DNA from: Lentzea aerocolonigenes
GTDB lineage: Bacteria; Actinomycetota; Actinomycetes; Mycobacteriales; Pseudonocardiaceae
Reading direction: 5' to 3'
NCBI RefSeq assembly: GCF_000974445.1
Contig: NZ_BBOJ01000021.1
Coordinates: 234,608 to 298,607 of the forward strand
DNA: 64,000 nt
Under the pieces are notes generated by a model. It was not told where the DNA came from and searched no databases. It saw nothing but the letters and a program-made list of their open reading frames with translations. This document shows, piece after piece, positions 1-8,178 of this stretch; within the stretch, counting starts at the first letter, position 1, and the number at the start of each line of letters is the position of its first letter. Both the position numbers and the translations under genes were made by a program.

Positions 1-184
1 CGAGGACAGGGACGTGCTGCTGCTGGTCGCGTGGGAGCAGCTCAGCTATCTCGAGGTCGCGGAGGCGCTGACGATTCCGGTGGGCACGGTGCGGTCCCGG
101 CTGAACCGCGCGCGCCGGAAGGTCCGGGAAGCGTTGGGAACCAACAACCACAGCGAGGTCGAGGAGCTGCTCAACAATGGATGA
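1..184 (+). CDS. ECF sigma factor, C-terminal region 4 (5' end outside window)
   Basis: Only the last 60 codons are present, read from base 2. The visible part is a sigma-70 region 4 helix-turn-helix: a helix containing SYLEVAEALTIPVGTVRSRL followed by the basic NRARRKVREAL recognition helix that contacts the -35 element. The missing upstream part should hold region 2. The stop overlaps the start of the next gene by 8 bp, so the two are translationally coupled. This is typical of actinobacterial ECF sigma factors followed by a membrane partner. The group cannot be assigned from this fragment. Confidence 0.85.
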   Translation, partial: EDRDVLLLVAWEQLSYLEVAEALTIPVGTVRSRLNRARRKVREALGTNNHSEVEELLNNG

Positions 185-1055
185 CCTTCAGCTCGTCCGG
201 GAACTGGACGACACCCCCCTCAAGTCCGCGGACCAGCTCGCGTCCGCCCGCGCACAGCTCGTGGCGGGCATGAAGCCGCGTGGACGCAGCCGCGCCGGAA
301 TCATCGCCATCGCCACGATCGCCGTGGCGGCAACGGTGACCGGCGTGGCGATGGTGCTGCCGTCCACCACGCAGCACGCGCCCTACCCCGAGGCCGCACC
401 ACCCACCACCACGACCCCGGTGGACACGGCCGTGCAGCTGCTGAACCACGCCGCGGCGACAGCCCGTTCGAAGCCCGACGTGGTGCCCCGGCCAGACCAG
501 TTCTACTACGTGCGCGACGGCGACTGGGAAGCCTGGTTCTCCGTCGACGGCACCCGCGACGGCCGGGTCGGCAGCGGCAAGAACGAGGCGCCGACCACCT
601 TGCCCGGCTGCGTCGGCGGCCGCAAGAAGGTGTACGACAAGTTCGACAAGCCGACGGGCGACTTCGAGCCGTGCACGCCGTCCCGCGCGTACCGGGACGA
701 CCTGCCCACCACGGCCGACGGCATGCTGGAGTTCTTGCAGGGCAACGACAAGAACCGACCCGTCAACTCGTACGGCAAGGACGTGCAGTCCATGTTCGCC
801 CAGTCGTACCTGCCAGGGCCGCAGCGGGCCGCACTGTTCGAGGCGGCGACCCAGGTCCCGGGCCTGACGGTGGTGCAGAACGTCTCGTCCGGCCGTCCCG
901 GCATCGGGATCACCTGGCCGTTGCCGGCGGGCTCGGCGTCGTGGGCCAAGCCGAACGTGATGGTGTTCGACAAGGAGACCTACGTGTACCTCGGCACGAA
1001 GGACGAGCCGCAGGACGCGGCCGGGTTCGTCGACGCGGTGGGGGACCGCCTCTAG
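177..1055 (+). CDS. CU044_5270-like membrane-anchored protein, sigma factor partner
   Basis: A 292-residue protein with a short cytoplasmic N-terminus (about 1-38), one transmembrane helix (about 39-62) and an extracytoplasmic domain beginning with a Pro/Thr-rich linker. This layout and the overlap with an upstream ECF sigma gene match the actinobacterial CU044_5270 family, whose role is not established. By position it may act as an anti-sigma or sensor protein, but no zinc-binding ZAS motif (HxxxCxxC) is visible in the N-terminus. The start lies inside the sigma gene. A hairpin terminator follows the stop. Family assignment rests on architecture and context. Confidence 0.75.
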   Translation: MDDLQLVRELDDTPLKSADQLASARAQLVAGMKPRGRSRAGIIAIATIAVAATVTGVAMVLPSTTQHAPYPEAAPPTTTTPVDTAVQLLNHAAATARSKPDVVPRPDQFYYVRDGDWEAWFSVDGTRDGRVGSGKNEAPTTLPGCVGGRKKVYDKFDKPTGDFEPCTPSRAYRDDLPTTADGMLEFLQGNDKNRPVNSYGKDVQSMFAQSYLPGPQRAALFEAATQVPGLTVVQNVSSGRPGIGITWPLPAGSASWAKPNVMVFDKETYVYLGTKDEPQDAAGFVDAVGDRL

Positions 1056-1062
1056 CCCGCGC

Positions 1063-1099
1063 CGGGGGAACGTTCGCCTGGTCGGTGAGCGTTCCCCCG
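1063..1099. terminator. Hairpin terminator after the sigma/partner pair
   Basis: Perfect 10-bp arms CGGGGGAACG (1063-1072) and CGTTCCCCCG (1090-1099) with a 17-nt loop, beginning 8 bp after the stop at 1055. There is no T-run, as is common in high-GC actinobacteria. Confidence 0.6.
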
Positions 1100-1122
1100 C
1101 TCTCGAGGCGGTGGTGTCGATC

Positions 1123-1260
1123 TCACACCACGGCCTGCCGCAGCGCCTCCAGCAACTCGGGCGCGCGAACTCCGGCCGGCAGATCAACAGGTCCTTGAGG
1201 TAGGGCCTCTCGTTGCCGTAGGTCAACGGCGTCCCGCGCTCCTCCCCGCGGACCGAGTCC
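1123..1260 (-). pseudogene. Decayed minus-strand gene remnant with a frameshift
   Basis: The reverse strand reads a protein-like stretch containing TPLTYGNERPYLKDLL. Around 1161-1172 a +1 change of frame gives APELLEALRQAVV and then a stop at 1123-1125. In the original frame the sequence turns into an implausible Cys/Trp/Arg-rich string. This looks like the 3' end of a gene broken by a frameshift. No start codon or ribosome-binding site is evident, and the upstream part merges into degenerate repeats. The family is not recognised. A chance open frame in GC-rich DNA remains possible. Confidence 0.35.
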
Positions 1261-1391
1261 GGCTGCTCGCCGTCGCTGTCACCACCCGGCGGCGCCAGGC
1301 CCGCCCCTTCCCGACAGACCAAACCCAGCCGCCTACCAACCGACGACACCAGGCCCGCACCCCTCCCGACAGACCGAATCCGGCCGCTCGC
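1251..1391. repeat. Imperfect tandem direct repeats
   Basis: A 20-mer GACCGAGTCCGGCTGCTCGC at 1251-1270 recurs with two mismatches at 1372-1391, and a more degenerate copy begins near 1317. A second unit, CCAGGCCCGC with following CCCGACAGACC, occurs at about 1295-1320 and 1349-1374. The period is roughly 55-66 bp. The block lies between the remnant above and the GntR gene. Confidence 0.5.
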
Positions 1392-1454
1392 TCCAGAGAT
1401 CACCATCAGGCGGCGGCGCTAGGATTCCCTGCGCAGACGCGGCGAAGGGCTGGC

Positions 1455-2138
1455 ATGGCACTGACCGACGAGGCGATCACGAAGATCCGGGCCATGATCC
1501 GGTCCGGCGAGTTGCCTCCCGGTGCGCGTCTGCCACCCGAACCCCAGCTGGCCGCCCAGATCGGGTTGTCCCGCAGCGGCGTGCGCGAAGCGGTCAAGGT
1601 CCTGGAGGCGGCACGCGTGCTCGACGTGCGCCGCGGGGACGGCACGTACGTCACCAGCCTCGGGCCGGGCCTGCTGCTCGAAGGGGTCGGCCTCGCGGTG
1701 GAACTGCTGCGCGACGACACCCTGCTGGAGGTCATGGAGGTTCGCCGCCTGCTGGAGCCGATGGCGACCGGACTGGCGGCGATCCGCATGTCGGCGGAGG
1801 ACCTCGACGCCCTCGGCAAGAACCTCGAGGACATGCGGGCCGCCCAGGACGACGCCGAGCTGCTGATCCGGTACGACATGGCGTTCCACCGGACCGTCGT
1901 CACCGCGACCGGCAACGAGACGCTCGCCTCCCTGCTGGAAGGGCTTTCCACCCGGACCGTCCGGGCGCGGGTGTGGCGCGGTCTCATCGAGGCCAACGCC
2001 TCGCACATCACGCTCGCCGAGCACGAGGCGATCTACCGGGCCCTGCTCGCGCGCGACCAGCTGCTCGCGCAGTCCACCGCCATGGTGCACGTCAACACCT
2101 CGGAGGCCTGGCTGCGCGCGATCCTCTCGAACTCCTGA
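1455..2138 (+). CDS. GntR-family regulator, FadR/FCD subfamily
   Basis: A 227-residue repressor. The N-terminal winged helix (about 1-70) has the GntR pattern GELPPGARLPPEPQLAAQIG followed by LSRSGVREAVKVLEA. The C-terminal all-helical FCD ligand domain (about 80-220) keeps metal-site residues in DMAFHRTVV and a late H-x3-E in LAEHEAIYRA. Such proteins usually bind a small organic acid or sugar acid near a metal ion and repress neighbouring catabolic genes. It sits upstream of, and in the same direction as, the fucosidase, about 275 bp away, so that gene is the likely target. The ligand is unknown. Confidence 0.9.
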   Translation: MALTDEAITKIRAMIRSGELPPGARLPPEPQLAAQIGLSRSGVREAVKVLEAARVLDVRRGDGTYVTSLGPGLLLEGVGLAVELLRDDTLLEVMEVRRLLEPMATGLAAIRMSAEDLDALGKNLEDMRAAQDDAELLIRYDMAFHRTVVTATGNETLASLLEGLSTRTVRARVWRGLIEANASHITLAEHEAIYRALLARDQLLAQSTAMVHVNTSEAWLRAILSNS

Positions 2139-2250
2139 TACATCGGATCAATCTTCGCCCTCACCACCTCCGGCCCGCGGACGCAGTCGATCAACGACAA
2201 CGATGTCCTGCCGTGTCACCGCGAGGGCAAGACCAGCGATAACCGTTGTA

Positions 2251-2265
2251 GTAAAAGAAGTTTAC
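2251..2265. promoter_or_regulatory. Candidate operator upstream of the fucosidase
   Basis: Inverted repeat GTAAA-AGAAG-TTTAC lies in an unusually A/T-rich patch about 150 bp before the fucosidase start. It is a plausible GntR site by position, but the spacing is not a match to a known FadR consensus. Confidence 0.3.
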
Positions 2266-2413
2266 CGAGCGGACACCTGCCCACAGCGCGGTCATCCGAT
2301 CGACCCGAACCGCGGAGCCTGTAGAGACGCTGCCGTTGACGGTTCATGTTTCCTCCCCCTAACGTCAGATGTCTCGCGTGTTACGGCTACCGCGCCGATC
2401 GGGAGGAACCGTC

Positions 2414-4411
2414 ATGTCACCAGCTCCTCACAACCGTCGAAAGTTCCTCACCGCGTTAGGAGCGGCCGGAGCGGCAACAGCCCTGTCCGGCACGTTCGAC
2501 GTGCTGCGTTCCGCCCCGGCCGGCGCCGTGATTCCCGGGCCGACGAGCTACTCGCCGACCTGGGCGTCGGTCGACCAGCACCCGCCGGCACCGGAGTGGT
2601 TCCAGGACGCGAAGTTCGGCATCTACTTCCACTGGGGTGTCTTCAGCGTCCCGGCGTACGACAACGAGTGGTACCCGCGCAACATGCACATCGACGGGCA
2701 GGCGGCGAACACCCACCACAAGAGCGTGTTCGGTGACCCGGCCGCCTGGCCGTACCACAACTTCATCGACGGAGCGCGGGACAAGAACGGCAACTTCCAC
2801 CAGTTCGCGCCGAAGCTCAAGTCCGCGGGCGGCAACTTCGACCCCGTCGAGTGGGCACAGCTGTTCGCCGACGCCGGTGCGAAGTTCGCGGGGCCGGTCG
2901 CCGAGCACCACGACGGGTACTCGATGTGGAACAGCACCGTCAACGAGTGGAACTCCGCGGCGCGCGGCCCCCGGCTGGACCTCGTGCGGCTGCACGCCGA
3001 CGCGATCCGGGCCAAGGGCATGAAGCTGATGGTGGCGATGCACCACGCGTACAACTTCACGGGCTTCTACGACCACGTGCCCACGCAGTCCACCAACACG
3101 TTGAAGAAGCTCTACGGGCAGCTCGGCACGGCCGCGGAGAACCAGCTCTGGTACGACAAGCTCAAGGAAGTGATCGACAACTTCCAGCCCGACATCCTGT
3201 GGCAGGACTTCAACCTGTCCGCTGTGGACGAAGCGCAACGGCTCAAGTTCCTCGCGTACTACTACAACAAGGCCGTGGCGTGGGACAAGGAAGTCGTCGC
3301 CACCTACAAGGACGGCTTCAACAACAGGGGCGAGGTCTTCGACTTCGAGCGCGGCGGCCCCGCCGACATCCAGAACCCGTTCTGGCTGACCGACGACAGC
3401 ATCTCCAGCTCCAGCTGGTGCTACACCGTCGGCATCGGTTACTACTCGCTCAACGCCATGCTGCACTCGCTGATCGACCGCGTGAGCAAGAACGGCAACA
3501 TGGTCCTCAACATCGCGCCGATGGCGGACGGCACGATCCCCGCCGAACAGCGCACGATCCTGCTGGGCATGGGCGACTACCTCAGGCGCTTCGGTGAGTC
3601 GGTCTACGGCACCCGCGCGTGGGCCGCGTACGGCGAGGGACCCACCAAGATGGGCGGCGGCTCCTTCACCACACCGCGCGCCGGCACCAACACCGACATC
3701 CGCTTCACCCGCAACAAGGCCGGCAACGCCCTCTACGCCACCGTGCTCGGCTGGCCCGGCAGCACCCTGAACATCACCACGCTGTCCTCCTCGCGGATCA
3801 ACCTCGGCACGCTGACCTCGGTGCAGCTGCTCGGATCCACCGCGGGCACGTACACGAACCTGCCGAACCGCACCCAGGACAGCTCGGGCCTGCACATCGC
3901 CATGCCGTCCTCCAGCGCACCGTTCACCGCCTCCGCGTACGTCGTGAAACTGACGTTCTCCGGCCAGATCCCCGCGTTGGGCGCGGCACCGCTGCCCACC
4001 GGCTGGGCCAGGATCAGCAACGTGACCAGCAACCTCGCGCTCGACGGCGGCGGCAGCGTCGCGGCGGGGTCGGTCGTCAAGCAGTGGACGTGGGACGGCA
4101 GCCCGAACCTCCAGTGGCAGCTGGTCGACGTCGGCGGCGGCTACTACCGCCTCGTGAACCGCACCAACGGCCTGGTGGCCGACAGCGCGGGCGCGACGGC
4201 CAACGGCGCCAACGCGGTGCAGACCGCGTGGAACGGCAGCCTCAACCAGCAGTGGCGCCTCAACCACCTCGGCAACGGCCGCTACCAGATCATCAACCGC
4301 GGTACCGGCACCGCGCTCGACGGCGCGGGCAACACGACCTCCGGCTCCACGGTGATCCTGTGGACCCCCAACGGGAGCACCAACAACCACTGGACGATCT
4401 CGGCGGTCTGA
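2414..4411 (+). CDS. Secreted GH29 alpha-L-fucosidase with C-terminal ricin-type lectin domain
   Basis: The start at 2414 is preceded by GGGAGGAACC. It gives a Tat signal peptide (RRKFLTALGAAGAATAL), so the 665-residue enzyme is exported folded. Residues about 50-400 form a GH29 alpha-L-fucosidase barrel. The motif DILWQDF carries the expected aspartate nucleophile, and the substrate pocket has AEHHDGYSMW. A C-terminal beta-sandwich precedes a beta-trefoil lectin (about 525-665) with QxW repeats (LQWQL, QQWRL, NHWTI) that should bind carbohydrate. The predicted role is release of alpha-linked fucose from extracellular glycans. The neighbouring GntR regulator is the probable controller. Confidence 0.92.
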   Translation: MSPAPHNRRKFLTALGAAGAATALSGTFDVLRSAPAGAVIPGPTSYSPTWASVDQHPPAPEWFQDAKFGIYFHWGVFSVPAYDNEWYPRNMHIDGQAANTHHKSVFGDPAAWPYHNFIDGARDKNGNFHQFAPKLKSAGGNFDPVEWAQLFADAGAKFAGPVAEHHDGYSMWNSTVNEWNSAARGPRLDLVRLHADAIRAKGMKLMVAMHHAYNFTGFYDHVPTQSTNTLKKLYGQLGTAAENQLWYDKLKEVIDNFQPDILWQDFNLSAVDEAQRLKFLAYYYNKAVAWDKEVVATYKDGFNNRGEVFDFERGGPADIQNPFWLTDDSISSSSWCYTVGIGYYSLNAMLHSLIDRVSKNGNMVLNIAPMADGTIPAEQRTILLGMGDYLRRFGESVYGTRAWAAYGEGPTKMGGGSFTTPRAGTNTDIRFTRNKAGNALYATVLGWPGSTLNITTLSSSRINLGTLTSVQLLGSTAGTYTNLPNRTQDSSGLHIAMPSSSAPFTASAYVVKLTFSGQIPALGAAPLPTGWARISNVTSNLALDGGGSVAAGSVVKQWTWDGSPNLQWQLVDVGGGYYRLVNRTNGLVADSAGATANGANAVQTAWNGSLNQQWRLNHLGNGRYQIINRGTGTALDGAGNTTSGSTVILWTPNGSTNNHWTISAV

Positions 4412-4518
4412 CCGCTCGACGACATCGACCACGGCCTTCCGCCCTACAAGCCGGGAGTGCTGACCCTGCAACGCTGACCGGTGTGCGGACGTTGGTATCC
4501 CAGCGCCCGCACGCCGCA

Positions 4519-4538
4519 CCTTTCCTGCGACGGAAAGG
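4519..4538 (+). promoter_or_regulatory. Hairpin enclosing the LuxR ribosome-binding site
   Basis: CCTTTCC (4519-4525) and GGAAAGG (4532-4538) form a perfect 7-bp stem with a 6-nt loop. The right arm contains the AAGG of the Shine-Dalgarno sequence for the gene starting at 4548. It could be an operator palindrome or an RNA hairpin limiting translation. Confidence 0.4.
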
Positions 4539-4547
4539 AAACGTCCG

Positions 4548-5336
4548 ATGCGGGAAATCGCGGCGAAGGACCTGCGGCGGGTGCTCGACCTCGTCCACGC
4601 GGTGCACGAGAACACCACGTCAACCGTTCTGCCACAACAGGTTCTCGCCGGTGTCGCGTCGCTGGTCGGGTGCGACTCGGCCTGCTACGTGCGGCTCGAC
4701 CCCGCCACCGAGCAGGTGACGATCCTCGCCGACGAGCCGTTCGGCGGCGACATCGGGCGGCGCCCGGAGTTCGCCCAGGTCGTCCGCGAGCACCCGGTGT
4801 TGCACGCCTACCAGGCGGGGCTGATCGCCAGGAACACCTCGGTCGCCCTGAGCGACCTGGCGGACCGGCACCAGCTCTCCCGGCTCCGGCTGTACCAGGA
4901 CTTCCAGAGACCGGCCCGCATCGCCGAGCAGCTCTTCAGCGTCGTCGTCACGGGCCGGTCGCACTCCACCGCGCTGGCGTTCCACCGCGGACGGCGTGGC
5001 GTGCGGGCCCGTGACCGGTCACTGGCCGACCTCTTCTCCCGCCACCTCGCTCACGCGGAACGCCAGCGCGACCGGGTCGGCAGGCTCACCGCGGCACTGC
5101 GCACCCTGACCAGGCACGACGAAGGCCTGGCCAGGGCACGACCACTGCTCGACGACCTCACCGCACGGGAACGCGACGTGGTCGAACACCTGGCCGCCGG
5201 TCTCACCGACCGCGAGATCGCCGGCAGCCTCGGCATCAGTCCCCGCACCGCCGGCAAACACCTGCAGAGCATCTACGCGAAGCTCGGCGTCGTGAACCGG
5301 GCCAGCCTCATCGCCGCGATCCACCGGCAGCGGTGA
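4548..5336 (+). CDS. LuxR-family transcriptional regulator
   Basis: A 262-residue protein. The C-terminus (about 200-262) is a LuxR/FixJ-type HTH with LTARERDVVEHLAAGLTDRE and ISPRTAGKHLQSIYAKLGV. The N-terminal 190 residues look like a GAF-type sensory domain and lack the phospho-acceptor receiver pattern, so it is not a classical response regulator. It is a solitary gene converging on the secreted-protein gene, with only 3 bp between the two stops. Its ligand and targets cannot be inferred. Confidence 0.85.
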   Translation: MREIAAKDLRRVLDLVHAVHENTTSTVLPQQVLAGVASLVGCDSACYVRLDPATEQVTILADEPFGGDIGRRPEFAQVVREHPVLHAYQAGLIARNTSVALSDLADRHQLSRLRLYQDFQRPARIAEQLFSVVVTGRSHSTALAFHRGRRGVRARDRSLADLFSRHLAHAERQRDRVGRLTAALRTLTRHDEGLARARPLLDDLTARERDVVEHLAAGLTDREIAGSLGISPRTAGKHLQSIYAKLGVVNRASLIAAIHRQR

Positions 5337-5339
5337 CCG

Positions 5340-6188
5340 TCAGGCGAACGCGCAGACCGCGATCGTGGTGGCCCGCCAGTCGGCGTTGTACCCGTCGTCG
5401 TACTCGTGCGCCGTCACGAGGGTGGCGTTGGTGTTGGGCACCGAACCGGTGATCAGCACCTGGCCGAGCGAGTTGATGAAGTCCCACCCGGTGGAGATCA
5501 GCCGTTTGCCCGCCGGGCACTGCTGGAACTCGAACGACGAGGTCGGCGAACCGGGCACCGACGAGTTCTGCGGAAACACGACCTGCAGCCCGCCGGGGTC
5601 GGACGCGCAGATCGCGAACGCCGTGATCGACCAGGCTCCGGCGTTCCCGGTCTGGTCGGCGAACCCCTTGGTGTGGCTGGAAGTCTCGCCGGGGAACACG
5701 TCGTCGATGCTCACCTCCCCGAGCCCGCCGGTGATCTGCGCACCACCGCCGAGCGCCCGCCGCCCTGTCGGGCAGGTCGCGCTGAGCTCCGTCTCGAACC
5801 GCACCGCGGTGGTGGAGATGGCGTTGGTGATGATGTAACCGGACGGCCGGTTGGCGCACACCGCGAACGCCGTCACGCTCCAGTTCGCGGTCGTGCCGTC
5901 CTCGTCTTCGTACGCACCGACGAAAACACTGCCCTCGCGCGGCACGACTTCGTCGAGCACGACATCGCCGCCGCCACCGTTGATCCGCGCGCCGGTCCCC
6001 ACCACGACCTTGCCCGCCGGGCAGGAGGCCGTGGCGGACTTGAACTCCGCGGAGTTCGAGGCGCTCGTGGCTGGCGGCGCGATCTCCAGGCCGGGCACCG
6101 CCGCCGAGGCCGGACTCACCAGTCCGACCTGGACGGTCAGCAGCACCAGCAGTCCTGCCACCACACGACGTCTGTGACGTCCGTTCAT
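5340..6188 (-). CDS. Secreted protein with three internal repeats
   Basis: A 282-residue protein with a Sec signal peptide (about 1-29, ending ASA). The mature part is three copies of a roughly 75-residue unit. Each opens with a CPAGK or CPTGR-like motif, has a GTGARINGGGG or equivalent glycine-rich turn, and closes with WSVTAFAVCA or similar. The two cysteines per repeat probably form a disulfide after export. The pattern suggests a beta-rich extracellular repeat protein. I do not recognise a named family and assign no function. It is apparently monocistronic. Confidence 0.75.
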   Translation of the reverse strand: MNGRHRRRVVAGLLVLLTVQVGLVSPASAAVPGLEIAPPATSASNSAEFKSATASCPAGKVVVGTGARINGGGGDVVLDEVVPREGSVFVGAYEDEDGTTANWSVTAFAVCANRPSGYIITNAISTTAVRFETELSATCPTGRRALGGGAQITGGLGEVSIDDVFPGETSSHTKGFADQTGNAGAWSITAFAICASDPGGLQVVFPQNSSVPGSPTSSFEFQQCPAGKRLISTGWDFINSLGQVLITGSVPNTNATLVTAHEYDDGYNADWRATTIAVCAFA

Positions 6189-6290
6189 CCGTTGACTCCC
6201 CCGCTTGCTCGATCAGCCGGCACGTCCTTCGTGCCACCAAGATGAGCGCACGTGGGCCCGCACCGCCGCCATACGCAGTTGTGCGCAGGT

Positions 6291-7382
6291 TCAGCGGAGC
6301 TGGTCGTCCGTGTAGTACCCGGACTCCACCAGAACCTTGTGGTAGTTGGACTTGTTGACGCTCACGGGGTTCAGCAGGAACGCCGGCACGACCTTGACGC
6401 CGTTGTCGTAGTCGTTGAGGTTGTTGAGCTGCGGCGGCGTCCGCCCCTTGAGCACGGCGTCGGCCATCAGCGCCGTGACGGTGGCCAGCTCGCGGGTGTC
6501 CTTGTAGATCGTCGAGTACTGCTCGTCGGCGATGATGGACTTCACGGAGGCGAGTTCGGCGTCCTGGCCGGTCACGATCGGGAAGACGGGCCCGTAGCCG
6601 TTCTTGTTCAGCGCGGAGAGGATGCCGAGAGAGATGCCGTCGTACGGCGAGAGCACGCCGTTCACCTTGTTGCGGCGGTACGACGAGGCGAGGATCTCCT
6701 CCATGCGTTTGCGGGCGGTCTCGCCGTCCCACCGCAGCGTCGTCACGGCCTGGAATTCCGTCTGACCGCTGCGCACCACCAACGTGCCGTCGTCGAGGTA
6801 CGGCTTGAGCACGGACATGGCGCCGTTGAAGAAGAACGTGGCGTTGTTGTCGTCCGGCGAACCGGCGAACAGCTCGATGTTGAACGGTCCCTTGGCCGCG
6901 ATCGGCTGCCCGTCGGCGGAACGCAGTCCCAGCCCGGTCAGCAGCGACTCGGCCTGGTACACACCGACCCGGAAGTTCTCGAACGTGGCGTAGAAGTCGA
7001 CGTAGGGGCTACCGCGCAACAACCGGTCGTAGGCGATCACCGGAATCCTGGCGTCCGCGGCCTTCTGAAGCGGCTGCGACAGCGCGGACCCGTCCACCGA
7101 AGCGATGATCAGCAGCTTCGCGCCGGCGGCGATCTGGTCCTCGATCTGCTTGGCCTGCTTGGGCACGTCGTTCTCGGCGTACCGCAGGTCGACCCGGTGT
7201 CCCTGCTTCTCCAGGTCGCGCTTGATGTTCTGGCCGTCGTGGTTCCAGCGCTCCGACGAGGTGGTGGGCATGGTGACGCCCACGAGCGCCCCCTGATCGG
7301 CCTGAACTCGCGGCTCTGCGGGCGAGCCGCACGCCGCCACCAGCAGCGCGACCACCGGCACCACTGATCTGGACAACCTCAT
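6291..7382 (-). CDS. ABC-type sugar-binding lipoprotein (ChvE/XylF-like)
   Basis: The start at 7382 is chosen because it follows TAGGAGCC and gives a 363-residue lipoprotein with lipobox VAAC. An upstream in-frame start would put 42 unlikely residues before the signal peptide. The mature protein is a periplasmic-binding-protein type 1 domain with features of the ChvE/xylose-binding group, including LIIASVDGSALSQPLQKAAD and PVFPIVTGQDAE. It should capture a monosaccharide outside the membrane. No ATPase or permease gene is adjacent, so it is an orphan or uses a transporter encoded elsewhere. A LacI-type palindrome lies about 93 bp upstream. Confidence 0.88.
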   Translation of the reverse strand: MRLSRSVVPVVALLVAACGSPAEPRVQADQGALVGVTMPTTSSERWNHDGQNIKRDLEKQGHRVDLRYAENDVPKQAKQIEDQIAAGAKLLIIASVDGSALSQPLQKAADARIPVIAYDRLLRGSPYVDFYATFENFRVGVYQAESLLTGLGLRSADGQPIAAKGPFNIELFAGSPDDNNATFFFNGAMSVLKPYLDDGTLVVRSGQTEFQAVTTLRWDGETARKRMEEILASSYRRNKVNGVLSPYDGISLGILSALNKNGYGPVFPIVTGQDAELASVKSIIADEQYSTIYKDTRELATVTALMADAVLKGRTPPQLNNLNDYDNGVKVVPAFLLNPVSVNKSNYHKVLVESGYYTDDQLR

Positions 7383-7474
7383 CCTGGCTCCTACTGCCGG
7401 ATCAACACCGTTGTTGACGATCACCGCCGGGCACGCCGGAACACGCTGGACGTGTGATCCGGGCCACGAGCGGC

Positions 7475-7488
7475 TGTGAACGTTAACA
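7475..7488. promoter_or_regulatory. LacI-type operator candidate
   Basis: TGTGAACGTTAACA is one mismatch from a perfect 14-bp palindrome with the central CG step typical of LacI-family operators. It sits upstream of the sugar-binding lipoprotein gene. No LacI gene is in the window. Confidence 0.45.
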
Positions 7489-7581
7489 AGCAAAGGGTGG
7501 CCGATCAAGCGGTGAGAGTGGATCCCGATCGATGTAGCCGAAGGCAGTGGAACACGGACGCTTCGCCCACCGATTGCGGGT

Positions 7582-8178
7582 TCAGTCGGCCTGCCCAGTT
7601 GCGATCATGTGACCGTACTGCCGCTTCGCCTCCAGATACGCCCGAGCGAACTCACTCACCGGCACGGTCCACGTCTCCCGTTTGACCTCGATGCCGTTCT
7701 CCTGAAGCGCATGCACCTTCGCCGGATTGTTGGTCAGCAGCCGGACGCTCGTCAGGCCCAACCTGCGCAGCAGTTCCGCCGCCGCCTCGTACGATCGCGA
7801 GTCGTCGGGCAGGCCGAGGGCACGATAGCTGGTGAACGTGTCCGTGTGGTGCTCTTGGCTGTAGGCATAGCCACGCGCCTTGTTGCGCAGCCCTTCCCCG
7901 CGACCCTCCTGGTCGAGGTAGATCACGACACCGGCACCCTCAGCGTCGATCATCTGGAGCGCGGTGCGCAGCTGCTCCCTGCAGTCGCAGTCGTCGGACT
8001 CGAACACTTCGCCGTAGACGCACCGAGAATGTACGCGAACCAGGCAGTCGTTCTGCGGATTGCCGTACACGGCAGCGGTCGCGGGGCTGTGACCAGAAGG
8101 GTCCTCGGCTCCGAGCACCTTGACCGCGAACTTGTTTCCCTTCCGCCACAAGGTGTGTTCGAACATTTGCTCAGTCAT
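7582..8178 (-). CDS. ribA: GTP cyclohydrolase II (RibA-type), stand-alone
   Basis: A 198-residue single-domain enzyme, close to the 196 residues of E. coli RibA. Zinc-ligand cysteines are present in HSRCVYGEVF and DDCDC, with the catalytic DQEGRGEGL loop, the DDSRSY motif and a TNNPAK phosphate-site motif. It should open the GTP ring to give a pyrimidinone ribose phosphate, the first step of riboflavin synthesis. The tyrosine in KARGYAYSQ is kept; in Streptomyces GCH III-type homologues this position is methionine, so a canonical product is predicted. No other riboflavin genes are nearby. It overlaps the kinase gene by 4 bp (ATGA), so both are translated together. Confidence 0.9.
   Translation of the reverse strand: MTEQMFEHTLWRKGNKFAVKVLGAEDPSGHSPATAAVYGNPQNDCLVRVHSRCVYGEVFESDDCDCREQLRTALQMIDAEGAGVVIYLDQEGRGEGLRNKARGYAYSQEHHTDTFTSYRALGLPDDSRSYEAAAELLRRLGLTSVRLLTNNPAKVHALQENGIEVKRETWTVPVSEFARAYLEAKRQYGHMIATGQAD

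Noticed and set aside
2456..4618. An open frame of 720 codons on the minus strand across the fucosidase gene
   Set aside because: The opposite strand encodes a complete GH29 enzyme with catalytic motifs. The minus frame has no ribosome-binding site or domain.
7582..8178. GCH III-type (formylated product) function for the cyclohydrolase
   Set aside because: The key tyrosine is retained (KARGYAYSQ), whereas the Streptomyces GCH III-type enzymes have Met there. It is therefore called as canonical GCH II.
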